This document shows, piece by piece, positions 1 to 7,202 of a DNA stretch of 64,000 nt. Below the pieces are notes generated by a model, which worked only from the letters and a program-made list of their open reading frames with translations, did not search any database and had not been told where the DNA came from. This DNA is from a virus. Made by a program: the position numbers and the translations under genes. The DNA is taken from IMG/VR virus record IMGVR_UViG_3300042452_000781, positions 1 through 64,000 of that record; one strand, given 5' to 3'. Every line of letters begins with the position of its first letter. Position 1 is the first letter of the stretch.

Positions 1-1521
1 GGTAGATGATATGCCAGAAGACGTAGCATAACCAGAAGTCGTGGAAATTCCCGCATTTTGTGCATAGGTTGCAATTCCTGCAACAACTGCATAGGGGGAA
101 TTGGTAGAGATACCCGTTATTTGTGAACCATTTCCTATAAAACTTGTGGCGGATACAATTCCCACAATAAGATTAGGTGTTCCAGTAAGACCTTGGGATA
201 TAGTTGAAATTCCAGAAGTTACTGCATATGTTGCAGTGGTTGCAATACCCGCCGAGGATGAATAACCAGATATTGTTGAAATTCCAGAAGAAGTGGAGTA
301 ACCTGAAATGGTTGCAATTCCGGCTATATTTGCATAGGGTGAGTTGGTAGAAATTCCAGTTATTTGTGAACCATTTCCTATAAAACTTGTTGCAGTAACA
401 ATTCCTGCAACAATATTGGGAGTACCAGCAAGTCCTTGAGAAACTGTTGCAATCCCAGATGTATTTGAGTAGGTAGAAACTCCCGCAACACTTGAATATG
501 GAGAATTGGTAGAAATTCCGGTTAATTGAGAACCATCGCCTACAAATCTCGTTGCCGTAATAAATCCAACAATAAGATTAGGCGTTCCAGTAAGACCTTG
601 AGCTGCGGTTGAAACCCCAGATATAGTAGAATATGTTGAGACTGTTGCTATACCAGCCGTGGATGAATAGCCGGAAATAGTTGCATAGCCCGCAGCAGTA
701 GAAATGCCGGAAACATTTGAATATGTTGAAATTCCCGAAGATATGGCATAACTTGAAATTGTTGATATTCCAGAAGAAGTAGAGTAACCTGAGATGTATG
801 TATAAGTTGCAATTCCAGCATTATTCGCATAAGGGGAATTAGTGGAAATACCAGTTAAATTGGAACCATCACCCAAGAAACTTGTGGCGGTAACGATACC
901 TACAATAAGATTTGGAGTACCGGTTAGTCCTCGGGCAACTGTGGAAATTCCTGCTGTTGCTGCATATGTTGCAATACCGGCATTAATTGCATAAGATGGA
1001 ATACCTACATTAATTCCAGTTAGTTGTGATCCATCTCCAAAGAATCTTGTGGCAGTGACAATTCCTGCAATTATGTTATTTGTAATGAAATTATCTAAAA
1101 CTGTTACGTTTCCTTTAAATTCAGTATTAGTACCAGCAAAACTGACGACTGTATCACCAGACGAGGATAAAATGCTGTTACCACCTAGGCGTATTTTTCC
1201 GCTAAATGAGGTAATTCCAACAGTAGAACCATTGCCAATATAAAAAGAGGTTGGAGCATAAATTAGACGATCTGGACTAATCTGTATGCTACTTCCAATT
1301 GATAAATTCCCAATTAAGGGATTATATGATAGACCATAATTTGTATATACTATCTCTTTTGAAGCTGGAGTGTTATTTGAATTAACTAAAGTTAGATATA
1401 AGGTAACATCAGAAGTGGTGCTCTGGGTGTAGATGTAGTAGGCACTATCAGCCATTGGGTCTTGAACTGTACTGACCCGGTAAACTCCTGGACCTAATCT
1501 AATCCTAGATTTATCAATCAT
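1..1521 (-). CDS. Repeat-rich tail fibre-like structural protein, C-terminus beyond the window edge
   Basis: The reading frame starts with an ATG overlapping the TGA of the upstream gene (ATGA) and stays open for 507 codons to position 1, so the gene is cut by the window edge. After a unique N-terminal part of roughly 150 residues (start MIDKSRIRLGPGVYRVSTVQ), the protein consists of repeats. Five blocks of the form G-[IF]-[IV]-[TS]-A-T-x-F-x-G-[DN]-G-S-x-[LI]-T-G-I are separated by short units such as AGIATxSGYST and SGIST, and by the phrase GLTGTPNLIVG. This low-complexity Gly/Ser/Thr/Ile pattern is typical of cyanophage fibre and adhesin proteins. It is the last gene of a fibre cassette read after the portal gene. 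Role in host recognition is inferred from family and context. Confidence 0.8.
   Translation of the reverse strand, partial: MIDKSRIRLGPGVYRVSTVQDPMADSAYYIYTQSTTSDVTLYLTLVNSNNTPASKEIVYTNYGLSYNPLIGNLSIGSSIQISPDRLIYAPTSFYIGNGSTVGITSFSGKIRLGGNSILSSSGDTVVSFAGTNTEFKGNVTVLDNFITNNIIAGIVTATRFFGDGSQLTGINVGIPSYAINAGIATYAATAGISTVARGLTGTPNLIVGIVTATSFLGDGSNLTGISTNSPYANNAGIATYTYISGYSTSSGISTISSYAISSGISTYSNVSGISTAAGYATISGYSSTAGIATVSTYSTISGVSTAAQGLTGTPNLIVGFITATRFVGDGSQLTGISTNSPYSSVAGVSTYSNTSGIATVSQGLAGTPNIVAGIVTATSFIGNGSQITGISTNSPYANIAGIATISGYSTSSGISTISGYSSSAGIATTATYAVTSGISTISQGLTGTPNLIVGIVSATSFIGNGSQITGISTNSPYAVVAGIATYAQNAGISTTSGYATSSGISST
90..1075 (-). repeat. Five coding long repeats in the fibre-like gene
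   Basis: Blocks translating as G-[IF]-[IV]-[TS]-A-T-x-F-x-G-[DN]-G-S-x-[LI]-T-G-I lie near 1065-1015, 905-850, 575-520, 405-350 and 165-105. Between them are variable numbers of 8-residue units with the pattern [AS]-G-[IVY]-[AS]-T. The nucleotide copies are close enough (for instance around 105-180 and 345-420) to recombine. Confidence 0.8.
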
Positions 1522-1850
1522 AGAGATGCAGTATCCTCCACTATTAGAGAACCCTTAACCAGCTTAAACGTCTCATATTGATTTGTGATGATAATATCGA
1601 AATAATTTCTCCCAACGGATAATTGTTGTGTTATCTCCTTTTGCATACTTATATTAACATAACCGGTTTCACCTAAAACAGTAGCAACAAAAGATTTAAA
1701 AGACGTTGAAGATGGATACTTTCTTATCTTGGCAACTGCAGTATAATCGCTAATATTTAACGGATTTCCATCAAAAGAGTCAATCAAAAAAGATACAGAA
1801 AAATCTGTACCCTTTTCAATAGTGATTCCAGTGATTTCTTGTGTTGCCAT
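1518..1850 (-). CDS. Small virion protein of the fibre cassette (110 aa), unrecognised
   Basis: An ORF of 110 codons starting MATQEITGITIEKGTDFSVS, six bases after the upstream gene and overlapping the next start by ATGA. The sequence is mixed polar and beta-rich (alternating hydrophobic stretches such as FDIIITNQYETFKLVKGSLIVED), like small accessory or adaptor proteins found beside cyanophage fibres. I recognise no catalytic motif and infer a structural role only from position. Confidence 0.75.
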   Translation of the reverse strand: MATQEITGITIEKGTDFSVSFLIDSFDGNPLNISDYTAVAKIRKYPSSTSFKSFVATVLGETGYVNISMQKEITQQLSVGRNYFDIIITNQYETFKLVKGSLIVEDTASL

Positions 1851-1856
1851 TTTATA

Positions 1857-2123
1857 TTAGTTAGTAAATCCTACTTTATTGGCCTTAATCGCTGCACTTG
1901 TAAAAATGACATCTGTGGATAGTTTTTGTAAAAATTCTACGCTATAGCGTGGAATAGTAAAAGAATTTGAAGTGCTTGCTCCAACAGATGTTGAAATGCT
2001 GACTACGATTTCTCCGCCAGTATCATTACAAATTCTAACGCAAGTTGCAGAGTTGAGGGTTATTGCGGTTCCTGTTGTGGTGGGCGTTGAAACTTGTGTT
2101 TCAATCAGCTTTGTAATTTGCAT
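1857..2123 (-). CDS. Small structural protein (88 aa), unrecognised
   Basis: Starts MQITKLIETQVSTPTTTGTA. It is rich in Thr, Ser and Val with predicted beta strands (EIVVSISTSVG, FTIPRYSVEFL) and ends KANKVGFTN. No motif of known function. It sits directly downstream of a tandemly duplicated promoter-like segment and just before the 110-aa gene, so it is probably a virion component of the fibre cassette. The opposite-strand ORF over this region is a shadow. Confidence 0.75.
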   Translation of the reverse strand: MQITKLIETQVSTPTTTGTAITLNSATCVRICNDTGGEIVVSISTSVGASTSNSFTIPRYSVEFLQKLSTDVIFTSAAIKANKVGFTN

Positions 2124-2124
2124 T

Positions 2125-2176
2125 ATTATACTTCAATCTTATGTTTATTTATTATACTTCAATCTTATGTTTATTT
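2125..2176 (-). repeat. Perfect 26-bp tandem duplication with an ATAAATA motif in each copy
   Basis: Positions 2125-2150 and 2151-2176 are identical. Read on the minus strand, each unit contains AATAAACATAAG, and the junctions create late-promoter-like AATAAATA strings. The duplication lies immediately upstream of the 88-aa gene and at the end of the 409-aa gene, so it plausibly duplicates a late promoter. Confidence 0.85.
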
Positions 2177-3404
2177 ACCTACTTATCTCCTCCCAATCTA
2201 AAGAGCAGTGAATATTAGAATTTGTAACACTAGCCACTGCTGCCAGTGTCAATTCAAATGGAGTGTTATTTAAAGTGTTTCTTTCGAGTTGAAACTTAAA
2301 TAGGGACTCTTTTAAAATATCAACATTACTATTGAATTGATTAGAGGCGCTAAAATAACCTGAAGCCAGAATTCTACCACCGGTTATTAGCGTGCCGTTA
2401 ATGTTATACTCTACGGATGATTCGTTACCTGTATCAATCCATGTTCCACCAGACGTTGTTCCCCTAGAAACAACTTTCCAATTATAATTAGAATTATTGG
2501 TAATTCCCATAATAGAAAGTGCAGTAAGAATAACGATAGCATCCATTCTATTGGGTGTGGTTTTAAGGCGAATTGAAATTAACGGATAGAGTGTTCCGGC
2601 TACTGGCATAGTAACAGGTGTAGTTATCTGAGTGCCAACAGCTTGCTGAAGACCTCTTAGCTCGTAGCCACCTTCTGAAATAACAGTTGAACAAACCTGC
2701 TTTAGTGTACTAGAGCTTGTTGTTACTCCAACATTAGTTATTTCATATCTTATAGGTAGACTTGCGGTTGTCATATAAGTTGTCTCAATTCTATTGGCAT
2801 GATGGAAATAGTGTGCCGGAATTATTTTACCATCTATGATAAAACCGGCTCTTACAGTCCCCTCTCCTAGCCATTCAATATCTGTCCAAAATATCTGAGC
2901 CTTGGAAATATTCAATTTTATTCCAGTAGGATTTGATACACCAACTCCGGTTAAAGTGTCTACGTTCCATTGGGTTTGTGGAACTCTTGTTTCTGAAACT
3001 ATACCACTAGTAATGCTTCTTTCTACAATATTGACTGCATCACCATCTTGTTCAAAATATATCCCATTATCAATTCCGAAATAACCAATTCTTTGCCTGA
3101 GGTTTGGTTTAGGTGGATTCATAATGCCAGTATTGTTAATGCTCAATCCTTTGCCTGGTTGATAAGCGAATACTTTTGTCGTTTCTCGTATAATCTGGCA
3201 AGTTGCTCCGGTTCCAACAGTTAGTTCAACCAACCCCTGATGGGGATTAAAAGAATATGTGCTTCCAGCTCCAACAACTAAAGTTGACCAAAGATCATTA
3301 TCTCTATAACGATGACTAGAATCAAATAGTGTTAATGGATTTGAAGACTTTAACCTCCCAAAGGCATCATATATATTTTTACTCGGCTCGTATAAGTGTG
3401 ACAT
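2175..3404 (-). CDS. Virion structural protein (409 aa), possible fibre or adhesin component
   Basis: I place the start at the ATG at 3404, which overlaps the TAA of the upstream gene (TAATG), rather than five codons upstream. The protein begins MSHLYEPSKNIYDAFGRLKS and is beta-rich, with no transmembrane segments. A segment EHxx-like IIPAHYFHHANRIETTYMTT lies near the middle. It resembles conserved phage structural proteins with an N-terminal virion-anchoring part followed by a beta domain, but I cannot name a family with certainty. Its place in the fibre cassette downstream of gp20 supports a virion role. Confidence 0.75.
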   Translation of the reverse strand: MSHLYEPSKNIYDAFGRLKSSNPLTLFDSSHRYRDNDLWSTLVVGAGSTYSFNPHQGLVELTVGTGATCQIIRETTKVFAYQPGKGLSINNTGIMNPPKPNLRQRIGYFGIDNGIYFEQDGDAVNIVERSITSGIVSETRVPQTQWNVDTLTGVGVSNPTGIKLNISKAQIFWTDIEWLGEGTVRAGFIIDGKIIPAHYFHHANRIETTYMTTASLPIRYEITNVGVTTSSSTLKQVCSTVISEGGYELRGLQQAVGTQITTPVTMPVAGTLYPLISIRLKTTPNRMDAIVILTALSIMGITNNSNYNWKVVSRGTTSGGTWIDTGNESSVEYNINGTLITGGRILASGYFSASNQFNSNVDILKESLFKFQLERNTLNNTPFELTLAAVASVTNSNIHCSLDWEEISR

Positions 3405-4168
3405 TAGACTACTCTCCACCCATTATTGTAAATGATAGTTATTGAACCATAATCAAAAGCTATAGTAACCGCAGGCTTTCCATCAATAGTATCAGAACCG
3501 GATGAAATAATTTGAATATAACGGTTAGCTCCATTTGAAGCCTGACCTAATTCATCTTTGATTACATAACATGTTCCATTTGTTGAACTGTCAGGAAGTG
3601 TTATTGTAACCGCTCCTTGAAAATTTACTCCGATATAATAATCAGTTGTTTTTATTGTATAAGAATTTGTGGATACAGTCGTCGTGGAATATTGCATTCC
3701 ACTGCTACCCGGATCTGCACCTTCCCATTTTTTATTGGTGGTATTATAGCGAAGAAACTTATTATTAACTTTAGCTGAATTTCTATCTACATCATCTAAA
3801 AATTCTAAACGAGTTTCACCGCCTCCACCTATAATTGAGAGTTGTTGCTGTATTCTTGATAAAAAAGACTGGTAATGCTTCTGAAAGGCATCAACAGTCA
3901 AAAAGTTCTGATCTAAAGGGGTTAGCGGATCCTGGTTTTTTGTAGATGTAGGTTCAGCGAGAAGTCCTAAGGATTTCTCCAACAGGGAATGATCCTCTTT
4001 AATAAATTTAGTTTTTGTGCTCTTATCTCTTTTTTTCGGTTTAGTCTCCTCAATTAGAGGTTTAATAAAAAAATCATCAAAAGAAGTGGAAATTAATTCC
4101 TCCACTTCTTCCTGCTGTATCTTCTTTTCTTTACTTACTGCCTCAAAAAATTCTTTGAGGTCTCCCAT
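3404..4168 (-). CDS. Structural protein (254 aa) with coiled acidic N-terminus and beta C-terminus
   Basis: Begins MGDLKEFFEAVSKEKKIQQE and has a charged helical N-terminal half (residues 1-110) with Lys- and Glu-rich stretches. A glycine run (IIGGGGETRLEFLDDV) follows, then a beta-rich C-terminal part containing the phrase ITLPDSSTNGTCYVIKDELG, a pattern common in phage tail-fibre tip and knob modules. Start and stop overlap the neighbouring genes (TAATG on both sides), so translation is probably coupled to the small gene upstream and the 409-aa gene downstream. A fibre or adaptor role is inferred. Confidence 0.75.
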   Translation of the reverse strand: MGDLKEFFEAVSKEKKIQQEEVEELISTSFDDFFIKPLIEETKPKKRDKSTKTKFIKEDHSLLEKSLGLLAEPTSTKNQDPLTPLDQNFLTVDAFQKHYQSFLSRIQQQLSIIGGGGETRLEFLDDVDRNSAKVNNKFLRYNTTNKKWEGADPGSSGMQYSTTTVSTNSYTIKTTDYYIGVNFQGAVTITLPDSSTNGTCYVIKDELGQASNGANRYIQIISSGSDTIDGKPAVTIAFDYGSITIIYNNGWRVV

Positions 4169-4326
4169 TAATCTTTAGAACCATTAAATAAGGCTGCAGA
4201 TACTTCAGGCACCAATTCATCAATCTTTTCTAGAGCCTTCCCAGATAGAATATCTTTAATTCTATCACTAATTTGAGCCTGCGAATCATCGGCTGCAATT
4301 AAATCAAGTAAATCTTGTTCGTCCAT
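4168..4326 (-). CDS. Small protein (52 aa), prohead-core-like
   Basis: A short ORF read from the ATG at 4326: it begins MDEQDLLDLIAADDSQAQIS and ends EVSAALFNGSKD, with its TAA overlapping the next ATG. The central ISDRIKDILSGKALEKIDEL resembles the helical ALxxKalekIdelkpevA pattern of small T4-type prohead core proteins (gp67/gp68 relatives), which normally follow gene 20. That position match plus the pattern is the only evidence; the length is shorter than T4 gp67. Confidence 0.55.
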   Translation of the reverse strand: MDEQDLLDLIAADDSQAQISDRIKDILSGKALEKIDELVPEVSAALFNGSKD

Positions 4327-4347
4327 TTTGTTATATAATAACTAAGT

Positions 4348-4356
4348 CTATTTAGA
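4348..4356 (-). promoter_or_regulatory. Late promoter-like TCTAAATAG upstream of the 52-aa gene
   Basis: A CTAAATA element on the minus strand about 20 bases before the ATG at 4326, overlapping the stop codon of gp20. It matches the T4-type late promoter core (TATAAATA) except for its first two bases. Confidence 0.4.
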
Positions 4357-6502
4357 TTTCTCCACCCTTGGGCATTTTAGGTTCAACCGGAACTTTACCA
4401 GATTGACCATTTATGTTATTTGCAGCCTGAGAGGCCGCTACAGGGGCTTCTGGGGTGCCTGTGGGGGGTTCTTGGGGTGCCATATTGGGATCTAACGGTA
4501 AACCCGTTTCTGGGTCAACTGGGGCATTTGGATCAGGAATAGTTCCATCCTTTATTTCCTTTTCAATCAGCCCATCTTGCTCAATAATTTCTTCATCAGT
4601 CTGGCGGAGAATTTTTCTGCGTAGATAGTCCTGAGAGAAATATCTGCCGACATATGGTTCAGCCATTGTTACCATATTCAAACGTTCGGTAAATAGCTCA
4701 GATTCTTTAAGTTCGGCAAAGTGATTATCATATAGGAAATCAAACTGAATATGTTCAGCCATTTTTTTCCAATCTTCGGGTGTCACAATATTCTTTAGTT
4801 GAAGTTGGGTTCCCAATAGATCAATAAAAAGTTGAGAAAACCTTTTGCGCAATCTTCCTACAAATTTGGTAAACTTAACTTCATCTCTTAAGATTTCAGT
4901 TGAACGGCCTAGATTGAAACCGCTATCTCCACCGATTCTAGTTTCGGGCACGTTTAGTGACTTATAGAGATTTCTTTTGAAATATTCCAAATCAGTTAAT
5001 TCGCCTAAATTACTGTTTTTGGTATAGATTCCACAGGAAAGAGCAAAAGTGTGATAGTTATGAATAGACTCATCAGAATCAATTGTTAAAGTTCCCACTT
5101 CAATTTCATCAATTAGATATTCAATATTTGTGATTGCTATATTTTCTTTTTTATGAAGGGGAATCATACTCTGTCCTACAGACAAATCCTTTGCCTCAAC
5201 AAAGCCAATATCATAAATTGGGAATTTGTGGTCGTAGGTACAAATGATGCTCTCACCATTATCAAGAGTAATTCTCATAACCTTAGCACTCTTTTGAGTA
5301 ACCCCCGCCCAAGAAATTAAGCCAGGTGCAAACTCACCAGTTGTTGGATGACAAGAATAAGTCCAAAGTTTCTTACCATCTTTCATTTCAGACTCAATCT
5401 CTGAAATTGTTAGTTCTCGTCCGTCTAGTAAAGATACTTTTGTATCCATTGCTAGACATCCCGCAGGTAAGGTATCAACTTCAGTACCTCTACCACCTTC
5501 ACGTCTAGCAAACCAATAATCTTCCATAAGACTCATAAACTTACGGGAAGTATCAACTTCGCCCGTAATATTATTGTAGTTCATCTTATTGCGATACCTT
5601 AGCATAACTTCGCGTAGGTATTGTTCAGCCTTAGGCTTCGGCATACTGCCAACATCAATATAGAAAATTCTCTTTTCTGTGCTTCGGCTAAGACGATAAA
5701 TTACGATACTATCTTCAATCATTCTAAGTTGATTGAGAATTTTAATTGCCTTATTGAGATAAGAGAGTGTGGTTCCTTTATTGCGATCAACTAATCCCGA
5801 TGTGCAATATGCAATAGATTCTTTCGTGAATCTAATTCCCTTTTCAGCACCGGCTGACATATCGGCAGAACCAACTGGATAGGATTGTTTGGGGCTGTAG
5901 ACAAAATATTCGTCCAGTTCTGGGAATGCCATTTCATTTGGATTTTGATCTTCATATAATTTTGGAGACATATTATCACGCTTTTGCTTTTTCGCTTGTC
6001 TTACAAAGCGAATTTTCATAGAATCCACATACCTAAGATCTTGAATTCCCGCATGGGGATTCTTGAAGTCAATTAGCTTATGATAATGTAGTCTACCATC
6101 AATATACCAATTTCTAAATATCTCGTGAGACTTTTTATCAAAATCTAGCATCTCAAGAATATACTTAAATTCTCTGCGAATTGAATCTTTTATACCATCA
6201 CTGGCACTAAGATTTGATAATTCAATTTCAACCGGGGAATCATTAGTATCCGAAACAATCGCCTCATTTACAATATCTTCAATTGCAGTATCAACTTCGT
6301 GATGAAGTGACATTTCACGATACCGCTTAATTAAGTCAAATTCAGTTCGGTAAACACCTTCAATGTCTACATAAGAACCAAAAAAGCCAGTGGTCAAATA
6401 ATGATCAGAGCCGTCATCATTATTTGGTGGTACTGGCGATAGTAGGTCTTTTGTTAATTTCTTAGATTCATCTTCAATAGAAAAACCAAATAATTTAGCC
6501 AT
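4352..6502 (-). CDS. gp20: Portal vertex protein gp20, interrupted by a mini-intein
   Basis: 716 codons, of which residues 349-496 are an intein, leaving a 568-residue portal protein (T4 gp20 is about 520). Extein signatures include the N-terminal YREMSLHHEVDTAIEDIVNE, the RLHYHKLIDFKNP segment, and TEVDTLPAG joining to SNLGELTDLEYFKRNLYKSL after excision, which reproduces the conserved T4-type portal core. The portal dodecamer forms the DNA entry channel at one capsid vertex and docks the gp17 motor. The gene follows gp19 as in T4. The C-terminus is Pro-rich (DPNAPVDPETGLPLDPN), as in cyanophage homologues. Without splicing the protein would carry a foreign domain in its core. Confidence 0.95.
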   Translation of the reverse strand: MAKLFGFSIEDESKKLTKDLLSPVPPNNDDGSDHYLTTGFFGSYVDIEGVYRTEFDLIKRYREMSLHHEVDTAIEDIVNEAIVSDTNDSPVEIELSNLSASDGIKDSIRREFKYILEMLDFDKKSHEIFRNWYIDGRLHYHKLIDFKNPHAGIQDLRYVDSMKIRFVRQAKKQKRDNMSPKLYEDQNPNEMAFPELDEYFVYSPKQSYPVGSADMSAGAEKGIRFTKESIAYCTSGLVDRNKGTTLSYLNKAIKILNQLRMIEDSIVIYRLSRSTEKRIFYIDVGSMPKPKAEQYLREVMLRYRNKMNYNNITGEVDTSRKFMSLMEDYWFARREGGRGTEVDTLPAGCLAMDTKVSLLDGRELTISEIESEMKDGKKLWTYSCHPTTGEFAPGLISWAGVTQKSAKVMRITLDNGESIICTYDHKFPIYDIGFVEAKDLSVGQSMIPLHKKENIAITNIEYLIDEIEVGTLTIDSDESIHNYHTFALSCGIYTKNSNLGELTDLEYFKRNLYKSLNVPETRIGGDSGFNLGRSTEILRDEVKFTKFVGRLRKRFSQLFIDLLGTQLQLKNIVTPEDWKKMAEHIQFDFLYDNHFAELKESELFTERLNMVTMAEPYVGRYFSQDYLRRKILRQTDEEIIEQDGLIEKEIKDGTIPDPNAPVDPETGLPLDPNMAPQEPPTGTPEAPVAASQAANNINGQSGKVPVEPKMPKGGEI
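5015..5458 (-). mobile_element. Mini-intein in gp20 (148 aa, no endonuclease)
   Basis: Residues 349-496 of the gp20 ORF. Block A starts with Cys1 (CLAMDTKVSLLDG). Block B is GESIICTYDHKFPI with the TxxH motif. Block F/G is DSDESIHNYHTFALSCGIY ending TKN, followed by Ser+1. The terminal Asn and the Ser nucleophile are present, but the usual penultimate His is Lys. No LAGLIDADG or HNH motif exists between the blocks, so it is a splicing-only mini-intein of class 1. It sits in the conserved TLPAG/SNLGEL motif of the portal. Confidence 0.93.
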
Positions 6503-6525
6503 TATTAATTAATAATTTTAACTGA

Positions 6526-6534
6526 CCTATTTAG
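6526..6534 (-). promoter_or_regulatory. Late promoter-like GCTAAATAG upstream of gp20
   Basis: CTAAATA on the minus strand about 25 bases before the gp20 ATG at 6502, close to the spacing expected for a T4-type late promoter. It overlaps the extreme 3' end region of gp19. Confidence 0.45.
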
Positions 6535-6535
6535 C

Positions 6536-7162
6536 TTAGGTAATTGGAGAATTTACCTGATCGGTGATTCCGGTTGCATTTCCTGCGGTCCAGTGAGTCA
6601 TATGAAACTCTACAGTAAAAGTTTGAATCTGATCAGTAGAATCCCAGCTCAAATCAATCGGGCTCAGATTTGATGGCCAGGCATTATGAAGAACATATGT
6701 GCGAATGGGTTTAAAAGTTGAGCCGCTAGTTGCATTGGAGATGGTTGAGGATTCAATACCAGTATCATAACCACGGCCAAATTGTTGAACGTGAATAGCA
6801 TTTGCCATATAAGAATCTGGCCGAGTTACACCGGTTCCAGTTTCCATACGGTTGATTGCATTTGACCATGCCTCAAATGCAGTACGATTTTTGAAATTTT
6901 CGTCGTTGATAATTGTAACAGTCCAAGGGTCGTAAGTTCTATCTCCTGGGACTTTGAGGATTCTACCTCTAAAATTGACATCCACTGGATTTACATTAGA
7001 TGCCGGAATTGCACCACCTTTAGCCATAAATGTAAAGGTTTCATTATCCCAACCTGGAACAATCGTGGGGAATGCTGGAATACTAAGTTCAAATAAATTA
7101 GCTCGGGCGCCGCCGCCTGCTAGTTTAGATTTAAATGCGGTAATCGTTTTTAGTGTTGCCAT
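6536..7162 (-). CDS. gp19: Tail tube protein gp19
   Basis: 208 residues starting MATLKTITAFKSKLAGGGAR. It contains the T4-like phrases NLFELSIPAFPTIVPGW and RTYDPWTVTIINDENFKNRT, and ends in WDSTDQIQTFTVEFHMTHW, which fit the tube fold shared with cyanophage gp19. It polymerises into the inner tail tube through which DNA passes. It lies directly between sheath gp18 and portal gp20, the canonical T4 order. Length is somewhat greater than T4 gp19 (about 163 aa) but normal for cyanophages. Confidence 0.93.
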   Translation of the reverse strand: MATLKTITAFKSKLAGGGARANLFELSIPAFPTIVPGWDNETFTFMAKGGAIPASNVNPVDVNFRGRILKVPGDRTYDPWTVTIINDENFKNRTAFEAWSNAINRMETGTGVTRPDSYMANAIHVQQFGRGYDTGIESSTISNATSGSTFKPIRTYVLHNAWPSNLSPIDLSWDSTDQIQTFTVEFHMTHWTAGNATGITDQVNSPIT

Positions 7163-7202
7163 TTTAGTTCTTAAACCTCTGTGTTAATGTTGTATTGATA
7201 AA

